Origin: an uncultured candidate division WPS-2 bacterium
GTDB taxonomy: Bacteria > Vulcanimicrobiota > Vulcanimicrobiia > Vulcanimicrobiales > Vulcanimicrobiaceae
Assembly (NCBI GenBank): GCA_937910425.1
Contig: CALEOJ010000252.1
Coordinates: 1 to 46,417 of the forward strand
DNA: 46,417 bases
Direction of reading: 5' to 3'
Below are positions 7,947 through 17,099 of this stretch, piece by piece. Below the pieces are notes generated by a model, which was not told where the DNA came from, did no database searches, and worked only from the letters and a program-made list of their open reading frames with translations. The position numbers and the translations under genes were made by a program. Within the stretch, counting starts at the first letter, position 1; every line of letters begins with the position of its first letter.

Positions 7947-8977
7947 GCGTGCTCGATCCGTCCGGCACGCTTGCGCCGGGCGCGGCGGCGCCGCTCGACG
8001 ACGACGACGTTCTCGCCGCCCTGCGCCTGATGAAGCTCAGCCGTGCGTTCGATGCGAAGGGCGCGAGCTTGCAGCGGCAAGGCCGTTTCGGAACCTTTTC
8101 GCAGGTCGGCGGGCAAGAGGCGTCCGTCGTCGGCTCGGCATGGGCGCTCGATCCCGCGCGCGATTGGATCGTGCCGCAATACCGGGAGCTGCCCGCGCTG
8201 CTGCGCCACGGCTATCCGCTCGCGCACTTCATCCGGTATTTCCAGGGGAACCCCGCCGGCGGCGCCATCCCGGACGGCGTGAACATCCTTCCGATTCAGA
8301 TCTCGATCGCTGCGCAACTGCCCCACGCGGTCGGGCTCGCGTGGGGATTGAAGCGACAGAAGAAGGATGCCGTGGTGCTCGTGTACTTCGGTGACGGCGC
8401 CTCGAGCGAAGGCGACTTCCACGAGGCGTGCAATCTCGCCGGGCTGGTCGGCGCTCCGGTCGTGTTCTTCTTGCAGAACAACGGCTGGGCGATCTCGACG
8501 CCGCGCCGCAAGCAGAGCGCGGGCCGGACCCTCGCCGAGCGCGCGCCGGCATACGGCTTTCCCGGCGTTCAGGTCGACGGCAACGACCTCTTCGCCGTCT
8601 ATGCGGCGGCGTCGCGCGCCGTTTCCCGCGCGCGAGGCGGAGACGGTCCAACCCTGATCGAGTCCGTCACGCGGCGCCTCGGACCGCACAACACGGCGGA
8701 CGATCCGACGCGTTACGTCGACCCGGCGGACGCGGAGCACTGGCGAGCGCTCGACCCGATCGACCGCCTGGAGCGCTATCTCGTGCAGCGCAGCGGCGAT
8801 CACCGCGCGCGCATCGCGGCGTTCGAGGCGGACGTCGCAGGTGAGATCGAACGCGCGCTCGCGGAGGCCGCCGAGGGTGATCCGCTCAGCGCGGATCAGC
8901 TGTTCGCACACGTCTACGCCGAACCGCCGGTCCGTCTCGCGCGCCAGCGGGCGGAACGCGCGCAGGGTCGTCCCTGA
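7940..8977 (+). CDS. 2-oxoacid dehydrogenase E1 component, alpha subunit
   Basis: A 345-residue thiamine-diphosphate enzyme subunit that, with E1beta, decarboxylates a 2-oxoacid. The TPP-binding stretch starts GDG at 151-153 (GDGASSEGDFHEACNLAG) and ends in NN at 180-181 followed by GWAISTP. The N-terminal block RLMKLSRAFDAKGASLQRQG and VPQYRELPALLRHG are those of the heterotetrameric PdhA/BkdA/AcoA group. The substrate could be pyruvate, a branched-chain 2-oxoacid or acetoin; residue patterns here do not decide. It overlaps the SDR gene upstream and shares one base (TGATG) with E1beta. Confidence 0.93.
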   Translation: MVSVLDPSGTLAPGAAAPLDDDDVLAALRLMKLSRAFDAKGASLQRQGRFGTFSQVGGQEASVVGSAWALDPARDWIVPQYRELPALLRHGYPLAHFIRYFQGNPAGGAIPDGVNILPIQISIAAQLPHAVGLAWGLKRQKKDAVVLVYFGDGASSEGDFHEACNLAGLVGAPVVFFLQNNGWAISTPRRKQSAGRTLAERAPAYGFPGVQVDGNDLFAVYAAASRAVSRARGGDGPTLIESVTRRLGPHNTADDPTRYVDPADAEHWRALDPIDRLERYLVQRSGDHRARIAAFEADVAGEIERALAEAAEGDPLSADQLFAHVYAEPPVRLARQRAERAQGRP

Positions 8978-9957
8978 TGCCCGTGATGACGATGATCCAG
9001 GCGATTCGCACCGAACTCGACGAGGCGCTCGAGGCCGACCCGCGCGTGATGATCATCGGTGAGGACGTCGGCGCGCTCGGCGGCGTGTTCCGCGCGACGG
9101 ACGGGCTGCAGGCAAAGTACGGCGACGAGCGCGTGGTCGACATGCCGCTCGCCGAAGCGTCGATCGTCGGCGCGGCGCTGGGACTTGCCGTCTCCGGAAT
9201 GCGGCCGATCGCGGAGATCCAGTTCCTCGGGTTCGCGCATCAGGCGTTCCATCAGATCGGTCAGCAGGTCGCGCGGATGCGATTCCGCTCGCAAGGCCAT
9301 TGCGCCGTGCCGCTCGTGCTGCGCGCGGCGTTCGGCGGCGGGGTGCGCACTCCCGAGCTGCACAGCGACGCGTTCGAGGCGTTCTACGCGCACTGTCCCG
9401 GGCTCAAGGTCGTCATGCCGGCGACCGCCTACGACGCGAAAGGGCTGTTGGCGACCGCGATCGCCGGCGCCGATCCGGTCTTGTTCTGCGAGCCGTTGCG
9501 CGGATACCGGCTCGTGAAAGACGACGTTCCCGGCGAACCCTACCAGGTACCGTTCGGGCGGCTGCGGATCGCACGTCCCGGCCGTGACGTGACGCTCGTC
9601 GCGTGGAGCGCCGCGGTGCAGCTCGCGGAACGCGCTGCCGACTCGCTCGATACCGCCGGTATCAGCGCGGAGGTGATCGACCTGCGGACGCTCAACCCGC
9701 TCGACGTCGACGGCCTGGCGGAAGCGGTGGCGCGCACCGGCCGCTGCGTCGTCGTGCAGGAAGCGCCGCTCAGCGGCGGATTCGGCGCCGAAGTGGTCGC
9801 GACGATCGTCGAGACGTCGTTCTACGACCTGCACGCTCCGATCGAGCGCGTGAGCGCCCCCGACACGCCGTATCCGTTGGCCGGCGTCGAGGATTTCTAT
9901 CTGCCGTCGGTCGACGACGTCGTCCGCGCTGCACGGCGCACGCTCGCGGGCGCGTGA
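8977..9957 (+). CDS. 2-oxoacid dehydrogenase E1 component, beta subunit
   Basis: A 326-residue partner of E1alpha, forming the alpha2-beta2 decarboxylase. Recognisable blocks are MTMIQAIRTELDEALEADP, MIIGEDVGALGGVFRATDGL, the TPP-site glutamate region VVDMPLAEASIVGAALGLA, VLRAAFGGG, and the C-terminal transketolase domain with ISAEVIDLRTLNPLD and VVVQEAPLSGGFGAEV. The start ATG overlaps the E1alpha stop by one base and the stop overlaps the E2 GTG start, so the three subunits are translationally coupled. Confidence 0.94.
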   Translation: MPVMTMIQAIRTELDEALEADPRVMIIGEDVGALGGVFRATDGLQAKYGDERVVDMPLAEASIVGAALGLAVSGMRPIAEIQFLGFAHQAFHQIGQQVARMRFRSQGHCAVPLVLRAAFGGGVRTPELHSDAFEAFYAHCPGLKVVMPATAYDAKGLLATAIAGADPVLFCEPLRGYRLVKDDVPGEPYQVPFGRLRIARPGRDVTLVAWSAAVQLAERAADSLDTAGISAEVIDLRTLNPLDVDGLAEAVARTGRCVVVQEAPLSGGFGAEVVATIVETSFYDLHAPIERVSAPDTPYPLAGVEDFYLPSVDDVVRAARRTLAGA

Positions 9958-11063
9958 ACGAGCCGGCGCTCGTCGAGCTGAAGCTCGCCGACGTTGGCGA
10001 GGGGCTCGCGGAGGCGGAGATCGTCGAGTGGCTCGTGCGGCCCGGCGACATGGTGAAAGCGGATCAACCGGTCGTGATCGTGATGACCGACAAAGCGTCG
10101 GTCGAGATCCCCGCGCCGGCAGACGGGCGCGTGCGTGAATGCATCGGCACGCCCGGCTCGATCGTCGCGACCGGTTCGGTGCTGCTGCGGTTGGAGAGCG
10201 CCGCGCCGCGTGCTCCCGCTCCGCAGGCGGCCCCGAGCACGCGCCGGCGTGCCGGGGAGCTCGGCGTGGATCTGCGGGCGGTCGCCGGGAGCGGTCCGCA
10301 GGGGCGCATCCTGATCGAAGACGTCGAGCGACACGCTGCGTCGTCGCAGCCTTCACCACGCGACACGGACGACGAGATCATCCCGCTGCGCGGCTTGCGG
10401 CGCCAAACGGCGCACGCGGTCGCGCACGCGTGGCGCACGGTGCCCTCGATCGCAGAATTTCGCGACGTCGATGCGACGGAGCTCGTCCGCCTCCAAAGCG
10501 AGGTTCGCGCGCGCCGAACGCCGGGCGATCCGCCGTTTACGTACCTGCCGTTCTTCGTTCGCGCGGTCGCCGTGGCGCTGCAGCGCCACCCGCACTTCAA
10601 CGGTTTTCTCGATCTCGAACGCGGCGAGATCACACGCCGCAGCGCTTGCCACATCGGCATCGCGACGGCGACGGAGGACGGCTTGATCGTCCCCGTGTTG
10701 CGCGACGCCGCGCGCTTGGAACTCGACGAGATCGCGGCGGAACTCGACCGGCTCGTCACCCGCGCGCGCGCGGGCCGGCTGCACGCCGCCGATCTCACCG
10801 GGAGCAGCGTGACGATCACGAACTTCGGCAGCTACGGCACGGAGTTCGGTCTCCCGATCGTGCGCGCAGGAGAGTCCGCGATCGTCGGCTTCGGCCGGAT
10901 TCGCGACGCGGTCGTTCCGCGCGACGGCGTACCCGCGGTGCGTCCGATGCTGCCGCTCACGGTGTCGGCCGATCACCGGCTCAACGACGGGCGGCACCTC
11001 GCGGCGTTCGCGGCGACGATCGCCGAATGTTGTCGCGATCCCGCTGCGCCGGGGAATCGCTAA
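9954..11063 (+). CDS. 2-oxoacid dehydrogenase E2 (dihydrolipoyl acyltransferase)
   Basis: A 369-residue E2 core. A single lipoyl domain (about 5-78) has the lipoylated lysine at K47 in VMTDKASVEIPAP. A peripheral-subunit-binding domain follows an Ala/Pro linker (RRRAGELGVDLRAVAGSG). The catalytic domain ends in SADHRLNDGRHLA with H341 and D345 of the DHxxxDG motif. The start is GTG at 9954 in a GTGA overlap; longer open sequence upstream belongs to the E1beta gene. No dihydrolipoamide dehydrogenase (E3) gene follows; the complex must borrow one from elsewhere. The next gene is convergent, six bases away. Confidence 0.95.
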   Translation: MNEPALVELKLADVGEGLAEAEIVEWLVRPGDMVKADQPVVIVMTDKASVEIPAPADGRVRECIGTPGSIVATGSVLLRLESAAPRAPAPQAAPSTRRRAGELGVDLRAVAGSGPQGRILIEDVERHAASSQPSPRDTDDEIIPLRGLRRQTAHAVAHAWRTVPSIAEFRDVDATELVRLQSEVRARRTPGDPPFTYLPFFVRAVAVALQRHPHFNGFLDLERGEITRRSACHIGIATATEDGLIVPVLRDAARLELDEIAAELDRLVTRARAGRLHAADLTGSSVTITNFGSYGTEFGLPIVRAGESAIVGFGRIRDAVVPRDGVPAVRPMLPLTVSADHRLNDGRHLAAFAATIAECCRDPAAPGNR

Positions 11064-11069
11064 CTACGT

Positions 11070-12998
11070 CTAAACGCCGAGTGCGGTGAGTCCGGCCCGA
11101 GCCGGTTCGCGCTGGAGAACGTCCGGACAATCGTGCGCGGCGAGCCCGTAGAGCCGCGCGGCGTCGTCCTTCGAGCCCTGCAGTGCGTAGTATTCCGCCG
11201 TGTAGTAGTTCGCCAAGCACACGTGAACCCGTTCCGTCACCGGATTCGGATTTCGCGCGGCGGCGAGCGTCGCGGCCGGCGAGCTCTGCCCCAGGAAGAG
11301 CCGCACGATCGGAGCCGGCCAGGCGTTCATGTCGAGGCGCTTCGCCGCTTCGGGGAGGCGGCTCGGCACGTGGCTCCGGCGATCCACGAGCTCGACGAGG
11401 AGCGCAGCGTACGCGTTCGTGGGATCGACGGAGGCGGCTTTTTCGAAGTCCGCTCGTGCTCGACCGAGCGGACCCGCGTACAGAAACGCCATCCCGCGCA
11501 CGATGTAGGGGTACGGCAGGTTGGGCGCTACCCGAACCGCGGTCTCATAGTCGGCGAGCGCGCGGCCGCGGTCGTCTTTCGCGCTGTACGCCAGCCCGCG
11601 ATCTTCGTAGACCGCGGCCACCGACGGATCGAGGCGGAGCGATTGCGTGTAGTCGTCGATCGCCCGGTCGAGATCGTTCTTTTCGCTGTACGCCAGCCCG
11701 CGATAGAAGTATCCGTCGGCCATCGCCGGATCGACACGCAGTGCGGCAGTGTAGTCGGCGATCGCCTTGTCGACGTCACCTTTTCGTTTGTTCATCACGC
11801 CGCGATTGAAAAAGGCGTCGACGTTCTGCGGATCGAGGCGAACCGCCGTGGTGTAGTCCGCGATCGCGCGATCGTCGTCTTTCCGGTTGCCGTACGTGAT
11901 CCCGCGGTTGTAGTAGAAGTCCGCTTCCGACGGGTTCAGCCGTATGGCCTCGTCGTAGTCCGCGAGGGCGCGGTCGTAGTTCCTCAGCAGGTCGTAGGCA
12001 TCACCACGATCGCTGTACGCGTCCGCGAACTTCGGATCGAGCCGAATCGCCTCGTCGTCGTCGGCGATTGCTTGCTTGTAGTCGAGCTTGTTGTAGTAGA
12101 CGTCGGCTCGATTGTAGAACGTTACCGCGTCGAGCGGGTTCAAGCGAATCGCTTCGTTGAACGTCTCGAGCGCGCGATCGTAGTCGCCTTTGTCGTCGTA
12201 GAGCACGCCGCGATTGTTGAGCGCGGACGCGATACGTTCGGGATCCCCGCTCTCGCGGGCCAGGGTCAGCTGTGCATCGTAGAGCACCTGCGCTTCCGTG
12301 GGCGACCGAAACGTCTTGGCCGGCGTCGGCGCGTCGGCGGCAAAGGACACGCTCGCTGTACGAGCCGGCGTTATGACGTCGACCGTTCGGACGACGTGAG
12401 ACCGGGCCGAAGCGGCGGCAGCCGATGTCTCCGAAGATTGCCGCGCCGTCGCTCGACCGGGTCCGCTCGCCTCGTCGATTTGAAGTCTTGCCGCGTATCC
12501 GACGTCGACCGCGCCGCGCTTGCACGCGAACGTCACCTTCCGCCCCGACGTGTCGACCGAGAACACGGTGCCGCGCGCCGACGCGGTGAACGTCTGACCG
12601 TATTTCACCTGAAAGAAATTGAGCGCGCCGTGAACGACCGAGAACAGCGCGCTTCCGTGCGCCATACTCGAACGCTCGCCGGCACCGGTCTCCACGAACG
12701 TGAAGCTCGTATCCGGGCGAAGCGTCGTCGTGCTCTTCGCATCCGTCGAGGCGATCACGACGGTCAACCCGAGGGGGACGTCGATGCGTGCCCCGTCCGG
12801 CAGTCTCTGCCGCACGGCCAGCGCCTTGGGACCGCCGCTCGGAAGAGTCACCGTGGCGAAGCGGGTCGCGCCGGGCTGCGTGTGGATCTCCGTCACGACG
12901 TGCTGCCGAACGGCGGCGCCTGCCCCGGCGTCCCCGAACGCGACGAGGGTCGCGGCGAGGCTGAGACAGAGAAGCACGGACTTCGTCGTCGATCCCAT
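11070..12998 (-). CDS. Secreted FecR-domain protein with eight TPR repeats
   Basis: A 642-residue exported protein. The signal peptide SVLLCLSLAATLVAFGDAGAGA comes first, then a FecR-like beta domain (about 115-200) with GSALFSVVHGALNFFQVKYG and ARGTVFSVDTSGRKVTFACK. Eight consecutive 34-residue TPRs follow, such as ALNNRGVLYDDKGDYDRALE and ending DEAIRLNP, then a helical tail. Start chosen at ATG 12998, with GGAGG nine bases upstream; the open frame extends much further but without signs of coding. FecR/TPR proteins of this layout are thought to act as extracytoplasmic scaffolds or stress-linked regulators. No sigma factor or fecI is nearby. The TPR region gives 102-base period repeats in the DNA. 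Confidence 0.85.
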   Translation of the reverse strand: MGSTTKSVLLCLSLAATLVAFGDAGAGAAVRQHVVTEIHTQPGATRFATVTLPSGGPKALAVRQRLPDGARIDVPLGLTVVIASTDAKSTTTLRPDTSFTFVETGAGERSSMAHGSALFSVVHGALNFFQVKYGQTFTASARGTVFSVDTSGRKVTFACKRGAVDVGYAARLQIDEASGPGRATARQSSETSAAAASARSHVVRTVDVITPARTASVSFAADAPTPAKTFRSPTEAQVLYDAQLTLARESGDPERIASALNNRGVLYDDKGDYDRALETFNEAIRLNPLDAVTFYNRADVYYNKLDYKQAIADDDEAIRLDPKFADAYSDRGDAYDLLRNYDRALADYDEAIRLNPSEADFYYNRGITYGNRKDDDRAIADYTTAVRLDPQNVDAFFNRGVMNKRKGDVDKAIADYTAALRVDPAMADGYFYRGLAYSEKNDLDRAIDDYTQSLRLDPSVAAVYEDRGLAYSAKDDRGRALADYETAVRVAPNLPYPYIVRGMAFLYAGPLGRARADFEKAASVDPTNAYAALLVELVDRRSHVPSRLPEAAKRLDMNAWPAPIVRLFLGQSSPAATLAAARNPNPVTERVHVCLANYYTAEYYALQGSKDDAARLYGLAAHDCPDVLQREPARAGLTALGV

Positions 12999-13071
12999 GG
13001 CAAGGAGCCTCCAGCGACACGATTCGTGCAGCGCGGCTCCATTCCATTGGCTTGGTCCGAGCCCGGGGCGG

Positions 13072-13440
13072 TCAGGGCCGGGCGGTGCGACTCCAACTGC
13101 TGCCGTTCGCGAAGTGCACGTAGTCGACGAAACAGTCGTTCCGATCGGATTGATACGCGAAGAGGCCGCCGCTGACCGTGCGCCGCAGGTGTCTGGTGAC
13201 GTCGACCCCGGGCGGGAAGACGCCCTTGATATCGAACGTCGCGCGCTTCTCGTGCCGGCCGTACCGTGCGCTGATACGGATCTCGTCCGCCGACAAGGCC
13301 GCGCCGTTGCGGAACGTGACGTCGTACGTCGCGATCTCCATGAGCTCGATGCTCGTGATTCCACCGCTGCAAGCCGAGATCGTGACCGGCGCCGGCGAGG
13401 CGAGAAAGACGGCGACGAAGGCGATCGTGAGCGAGAGCAT
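13072..13440 (-). CDS. Hypothetical secreted protein, 122 aa
   Basis: A small exported protein: signal peptide MLSLTIAFVAVFLASPAPVT, then a beta-rich domain with ACSGGITSIELMEIATYDVT, EIRISARYGRHEKR and NDCFVDYVHFANG. Two Cys (in ACSGG and NDCF) could form a disulphide. I recognise no named family. It starts 16 bases after the stop of the PH-domain gene and is probably cotranscribed with it. Confidence 0.65.
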   Translation of the reverse strand: MLSLTIAFVAVFLASPAPVTISACSGGITSIELMEIATYDVTFRNGAALSADEIRISARYGRHEKRATFDIKGVFPPGVDVTRHLRRTVSGGLFAYQSDRNDCFVDYVHFANGSSWSRTARP

Positions 13441-13456
13441 GTTGAGCACCTCGAGC

Positions 13457-14143
13457 CTACGGAATCTGCGTTTGACGGATCGCCTGTTTCCAGGTGTCGC
13501 CCTCGACACCCATTGCCACGGCTTCGAACTCGCGATACAGGCGCACGGGGTCGCGCATGTCGCGAATCGCGCCGGTCGACAAGAACATGGTGCCGAATCC
13601 CAGCATGCGCCCGAGGAATCCCTGCGACATCGTTGCGCCGGCGAGCGCGGTGTTGCCGACCGGGGTCACCCGGCGCCCGAATAGCCCTTCCACGATGAAC
13701 ACCCGGCGGTTCGTCGTCACGATGCGGTAGGCGCGATAGTGAAAAAGGTGACCGAGTAGCGCGACGATCTCGCGCAACAGAAGCAGCCCGCCGACGATGA
13801 TCACCGCCGTTCGCGCGATCCCCGTCACGAGCGGTATCATGACGTGGTGACCACGAACGATCGGGTGCGTCTCCCACGCGAGCACGACCGCCAGGATCGC
13901 GGCGATGATGACGATCCGCACGACGGGATGGACCAAGATGATCGGATGCGGCGAGCTGGCGAACGTCACGGACTCCGTCGGCAGCAGCATCCCGGCGAGC
14001 TCTGCCGGAGGCGCGGGCACCGTTACGGCCGGCGGCGCGGCAGCGTATGGGACGACGCTCACGTCGCGCGCCGCGGCGTCGAGTGGTGCGGCGGGACCGG
14101 TCTCCGCTCGGGCTAGCCGGCCGGGTTCGTCATTGGGTCGCAT
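13457..14143 (-). CDS. PH-domain (bPH_2/YdbT-like) membrane protein
   Basis: A 228-residue protein. An Ala/Pro-rich N-terminal 60 residues precede SVTFASSPHPIILVHPVV and two membrane helices (VVRIVIIAAILAVVLAW and ARTAVIIVGGLLLLREIVAL). The second half, RAYRIVTTNRRVFIVEGLFG to GFGTMFLSTGAIRDMRDP, is a bacterial pleckstrin-homology domain of the YdbS/YdbT type, in which TTNRR and the RxxG turn are typical. These proteins are membrane-associated with unknown biochemical role. It lies 20 bases after the depolymerase gene on the same strand. Confidence 0.8.
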   Translation of the reverse strand: MRPNDEPGRLARAETGPAAPLDAAARDVSVVPYAAAPPAVTVPAPPAELAGMLLPTESVTFASSPHPIILVHPVVRIVIIAAILAVVLAWETHPIVRGHHVMIPLVTGIARTAVIIVGGLLLLREIVALLGHLFHYRAYRIVTTNRRVFIVEGLFGRRVTPVGNTALAGATMSQGFLGRMLGFGTMFLSTGAIRDMRDPVRLYREFEAVAMGVEGDTWKQAIRQTQIP

Positions 14144-14163
14144 GGTGTGCCCTCACCTTTCCC

Positions 14164-15381
14164 TCAATCGCTGGCGAGGATGACGTTCCGCAGGACGGGA
14201 TAGATCTGGGCGCTCCAGCGAAGTCCGCTGAAGACGCCGTAATGGCCGACGCCGGCCTGCAGATGGTGGCGCTTCCGGTACGGGCGCAGGCCGCTGCACA
14301 GCTCGTGCGCGGCGAGCGTCTGGCCCAGCCCGCAGACGTCGTCTTTCTCTCCCTCGACCGTCAGCAGCGCGGTCCGCGCGATCGCGCGCGGTTCGACGGG
14401 CCGGCCGCGCCACATGAATTCTCCGCGCGCCAGCGTGTACTCTTGGAATACCGTGCGGACGGTCTCCAAGTAGAACTCGGCCGGGAGATCGAGCACCGCG
14501 AAATACTCGTCGTAGAAGGCGCGCGTCGCACGGACCTTCTCGTCGTCCCCGTTCACCAAACTCCGGAACAGGTCCTGATGTGCCTTCACGTGCTTCTCGA
14601 CGTTCATGCTCATGAACGCGAGCAGCTGAACGAAGCCCGGGTACACGCGGCGCAGTGCGCCCGGATAGCGCAGCGGGACGCCGGCGATCAGGTTCTGCTC
14701 GAACCATTCGATCGGGCGGCTGACGGCAAGTTCGTTGACCTTCGTCGGGCTCACCCGCGCGTCGATCGGCCCCGCCATCAAGGTCATGCTCCGCGGCTGC
14801 GCCGGATTGCCGGCCTCCGCCATGATCGCAACGGCGGCCAGCGCGGTGACGCACGGCTGGCACACCGCGACCACGTGCGCTCCCGGACCGATCGCTTCGA
14901 GAAACCGTATGATGTGATCGATCGAATCGTCGAGGCCGAAGCCCCCGTGCTCCAAGCTCACGTCTCGCGCGTTGTGCCAGTCGGTGAGGTAGACGTCGTG
15001 CTCCGGGAGCATCGTGCGGACCGTCGCACGCAGTAGCGTCGCGAAGTGCCCCGAGAGCGGCGCAACCAGCAGTACCCGCGGCTGCGCCGTGTCGACGTCC
15101 TTCTTGAAGTGCAGCAACGTCCCGAACGGCGTGACGAGGACAGGCTCCTCGCGCACGTCGACCTGGCGGTCGCCGACCTTGACACTGTCGATCCCGAAGG
15201 CAGGGCGCGTGTGACTCAGCCCGGTGCGCGCAACCAGCTCGTACGCAGCCGCAAGATTGCGGATCGGCTCGGCGATGAACGGGACCGGCACGAACTGGCT
15301 GAGCATGCCGCCGGCGACCCCGGCGAACGCGCGAACCGGCCCCAGCATGTCGACCTGTGCTTGATACATTTGGTAGATCAT
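14164..15381 (-). CDS. phaZ: Intracellular polyhydroxyalkanoate (PHB) depolymerase
   Basis: A 405-residue alpha/beta hydrolase that breaks down intracellular PHB granules. It begins MIYQMYQAQVDMLGPVRAFA, typical of PhaZ1-type enzymes, and has the lipase-box-like VCQPCVTALAAVAIMAEAG with the catalytic Cys at about 174, Asp in EGEKDDVCG and His in GVGHYGVFSG. Start chosen at ATG 15381, matching the family N-terminus; an upstream in-frame ATG at 15453 would overlap the divergent GST gene. No phaC or phasin is nearby. A PHB storage lifestyle is implied. Confidence 0.93.
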   Translation of the reverse strand: MIYQMYQAQVDMLGPVRAFAGVAGGMLSQFVPVPFIAEPIRNLAAAYELVARTGLSHTRPAFGIDSVKVGDRQVDVREEPVLVTPFGTLLHFKKDVDTAQPRVLLVAPLSGHFATLLRATVRTMLPEHDVYLTDWHNARDVSLEHGGFGLDDSIDHIIRFLEAIGPGAHVVAVCQPCVTALAAVAIMAEAGNPAQPRSMTLMAGPIDARVSPTKVNELAVSRPIEWFEQNLIAGVPLRYPGALRRVYPGFVQLLAFMSMNVEKHVKAHQDLFRSLVNGDDEKVRATRAFYDEYFAVLDLPAEFYLETVRTVFQEYTLARGEFMWRGRPVEPRAIARTALLTVEGEKDDVCGLGQTLAAHELCSGLRPYRKRHHLQAGVGHYGVFSGLRWSAQIYPVLRNVILASD

Positions 15382-15443
15382 CGTCTCATACTTTTGGATA
15401 ACCAGAGTGGTCGAGGACGAGCCGGAAGGCGAACGTACGCCAA

Positions 15444-16091
15444 ATGGCCGCAACTCTTACGATCAGCAGCAAGAATTATTCGTCGTGGTCACTGCGCGGC
15501 TGGCTGCTGTGTAGGATGGCCGGCCTGGACTTCGAGGAGAGACCGCTGCCGCCCGACGATCCGTCGGCCCGCGCGGAGTTACTGCTCTTGTCGCCGTCCT
15601 TTCTTGTCCCCTGCCTCACCCATGACGGCGTCTCGGTATGGGATACGCTGTCGATCGCAGAGTATCTCAACGACGTGACTCCGGATGCGCAGCTCCTGCC
15701 CGCCGATCGTGCAGCGCGCGCACGCTGTCGTTCGATTTGCGGCGAGATGCACTCGGGCTTCGCAAACTTGCGCTCCGCGTTGCCGATGAACCTCAAGGCG
15801 CACTACTCCGGGTTCACCGTGTATCCCGGCGCGCGTCCCGACATCGACCGCATCCTGACCATCTGGCGCGAATGCCTCTCCGGCGGCGGGCCGTACCTCT
15901 TCGGCGCGCGCACGATGGCCGACGCAATGTATGCGCCCGTGGTCACGCGGTTCCTGACCTACGACGTGAAGCTGGACGCGCTGTGCACCGCGTATTGCGA
16001 ACGGATCATGGCGTTGCCCGATATGGTTGAATGGATCCGAGCAGCCAAGGCAGAGCCGGACGAGGTCGAAGAGCTGGACGTCGAGTTCTAA
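15444..16091 (+). CDS. Glutathione S-transferase family protein
   Basis: A 215-residue GST-fold protein. The thioredoxin-like N-terminal domain contains ISSKNYSSWSLRGWLLCRM, in which the SSWS segment carries the catalytic serine of zeta/maleylacetoacetate isomerase-like GSTs, and the cis-Pro/Glu-Ser region FLVPCLTHDGVSVWDTLSI, where the usual E-S is D-T. A helical C-terminal domain includes GGGPYLFGARTMADAMYAPV. The protein is probably glutathione- or other thiol-dependent; substrate unknown. It diverges from phaZ and converges with the protease pseudogene, four bases away. Confidence 0.87.
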   Translation: MAATLTISSKNYSSWSLRGWLLCRMAGLDFEERPLPPDDPSARAELLLLSPSFLVPCLTHDGVSVWDTLSIAEYLNDVTPDAQLLPADRAARARCRSICGEMHSGFANLRSALPMNLKAHYSGFTVYPGARPDIDRILTIWRECLSGGGPYLFGARTMADAMYAPVVTRFLTYDVKLDALCTAYCERIMALPDMVEWIRAAKAEPDEVEELDVEF

Positions 16092-16095
16092 TGGA

Positions 16096-17018
16096 TCAAT
16101 TTGGGAGCCCGCGGCCGGTCCGAGGCCGGATGGGGTGCCAGGGCTGCGGCGCGATGGCGATGGCGTCGTTGGCGTAGCCGCGTATGTACTGGAACGAGAC
16201 GAACCCGTAACCCTTGGCACCAAAGCCTGTGCCCATGCTGTTGCGAAAGATGAAATACCCGCCGCCGGGGAACGCGCGCGACTCGCGGAAGCCAACGAGG
16301 TCGATGGAATGACCGTCGAACATCGGCGGATTGGAGCCGGTGTTGGCGCTCCGTGGATAGTCCTTGAGCAGTGGGACGCCGCCGACCGTTACCGTGGCGA
16401 AGTTGTTGAGCCACCAGATTCCCGTCGCCACCGGACGGCCGGAACGCAAGATCGCGAGCGTGTTTTGCAGCTCCGCGGCCGTCATCCCGTCGTATTGTCC
16501 CAGACCTTGACGACCGTGAACGCATACTTCACCGGGAACATCGCCTGAGCCGCGGCAATGGCGGCATTGTTCGGTGTAGCGGGATGCTGGGGATCGTACG
16601 CCGCACGATAGGGCATCTGTCGTACGTTGGCGATGCCATGCGCGCTGTACCCGCTCATGAACTTGGTGAAGAATCCGCCGTCGGCGTCTTCGCCCGTTGC
16701 CTGGTTGCCGGCCCAGTTGAGATACTCTTCCGACAGATTGGGCCCCCCGCGCGCGGGTAGCATCCCGGCCTTCTGGTACTCGATCAGAAAGGTCGTGGCA
16801 AAGACGGTGCACGTGCCGCGGTTGCCCTGATCGCGCACATGCAATCGGTACTGCCTGATCTTGGGGCGAAGGTCGACCTCCGGCGCGAGACCGGCGGGGA
16901 AATGCTCGATGAACGTGAGATGGACCGGTACTGCCGGGCGCCACGCGGGGGAGGCGGCCTGCGCAACGCCGGTCATCAGAAACGCCGACACGAGGAACGA
17001 AGCGAGAATCTTGTCCAT
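16096..17018 (-). pseudogene. Papain-like (C1 family) cysteine protease, frameshifted
   Basis: A secreted protease split by one frameshift. The start ATG at 17018 has GGAGG upstream and a signal peptide ILASFLVSAFLMTGVAQA. The catalytic cysteine is C70 in RDQGNRGTCTVFATTFLIEY. The first frame stops after VVKVWDNTTG at about 16482. The other frame picks up at MTAAELQNTLAILRSG and contains the catalytic His in DGHSIDLVGF and the Asn region GGYFIFRNSMGTGFGAKGYG. One missing base in the CCC run at 16486-16488 (plus strand) restores one continuous protein of about 305 residues. Everything else is intact, so this is a very recent mutation or an assembly error. Confidence 0.85.
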
Positions 17019-17099
17019 GAGCAACGCCTCCTTACGAGGTGCGCCGGACTTCCCCATCGGTCATCGACAGTCCGTCGCCGCGACCTCGAATCCGTACCC

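Noticed and set aside
11500-12240. Regular 102-base periodicity considered as a CRISPR or tandem DNA repeat.
   Set aside because: It is the coding period of 34-residue TPR units; there are no constant repeats with unique spacers.
11133-13175. A 680-codon plus-strand open frame opposite the FecR/TPR gene.
   Set aside because: It is antisense to a gene with clear signal peptide, FecR and TPR motifs; its own translation is Arg/Val-rich without family features. High GC makes long antisense frames common here.
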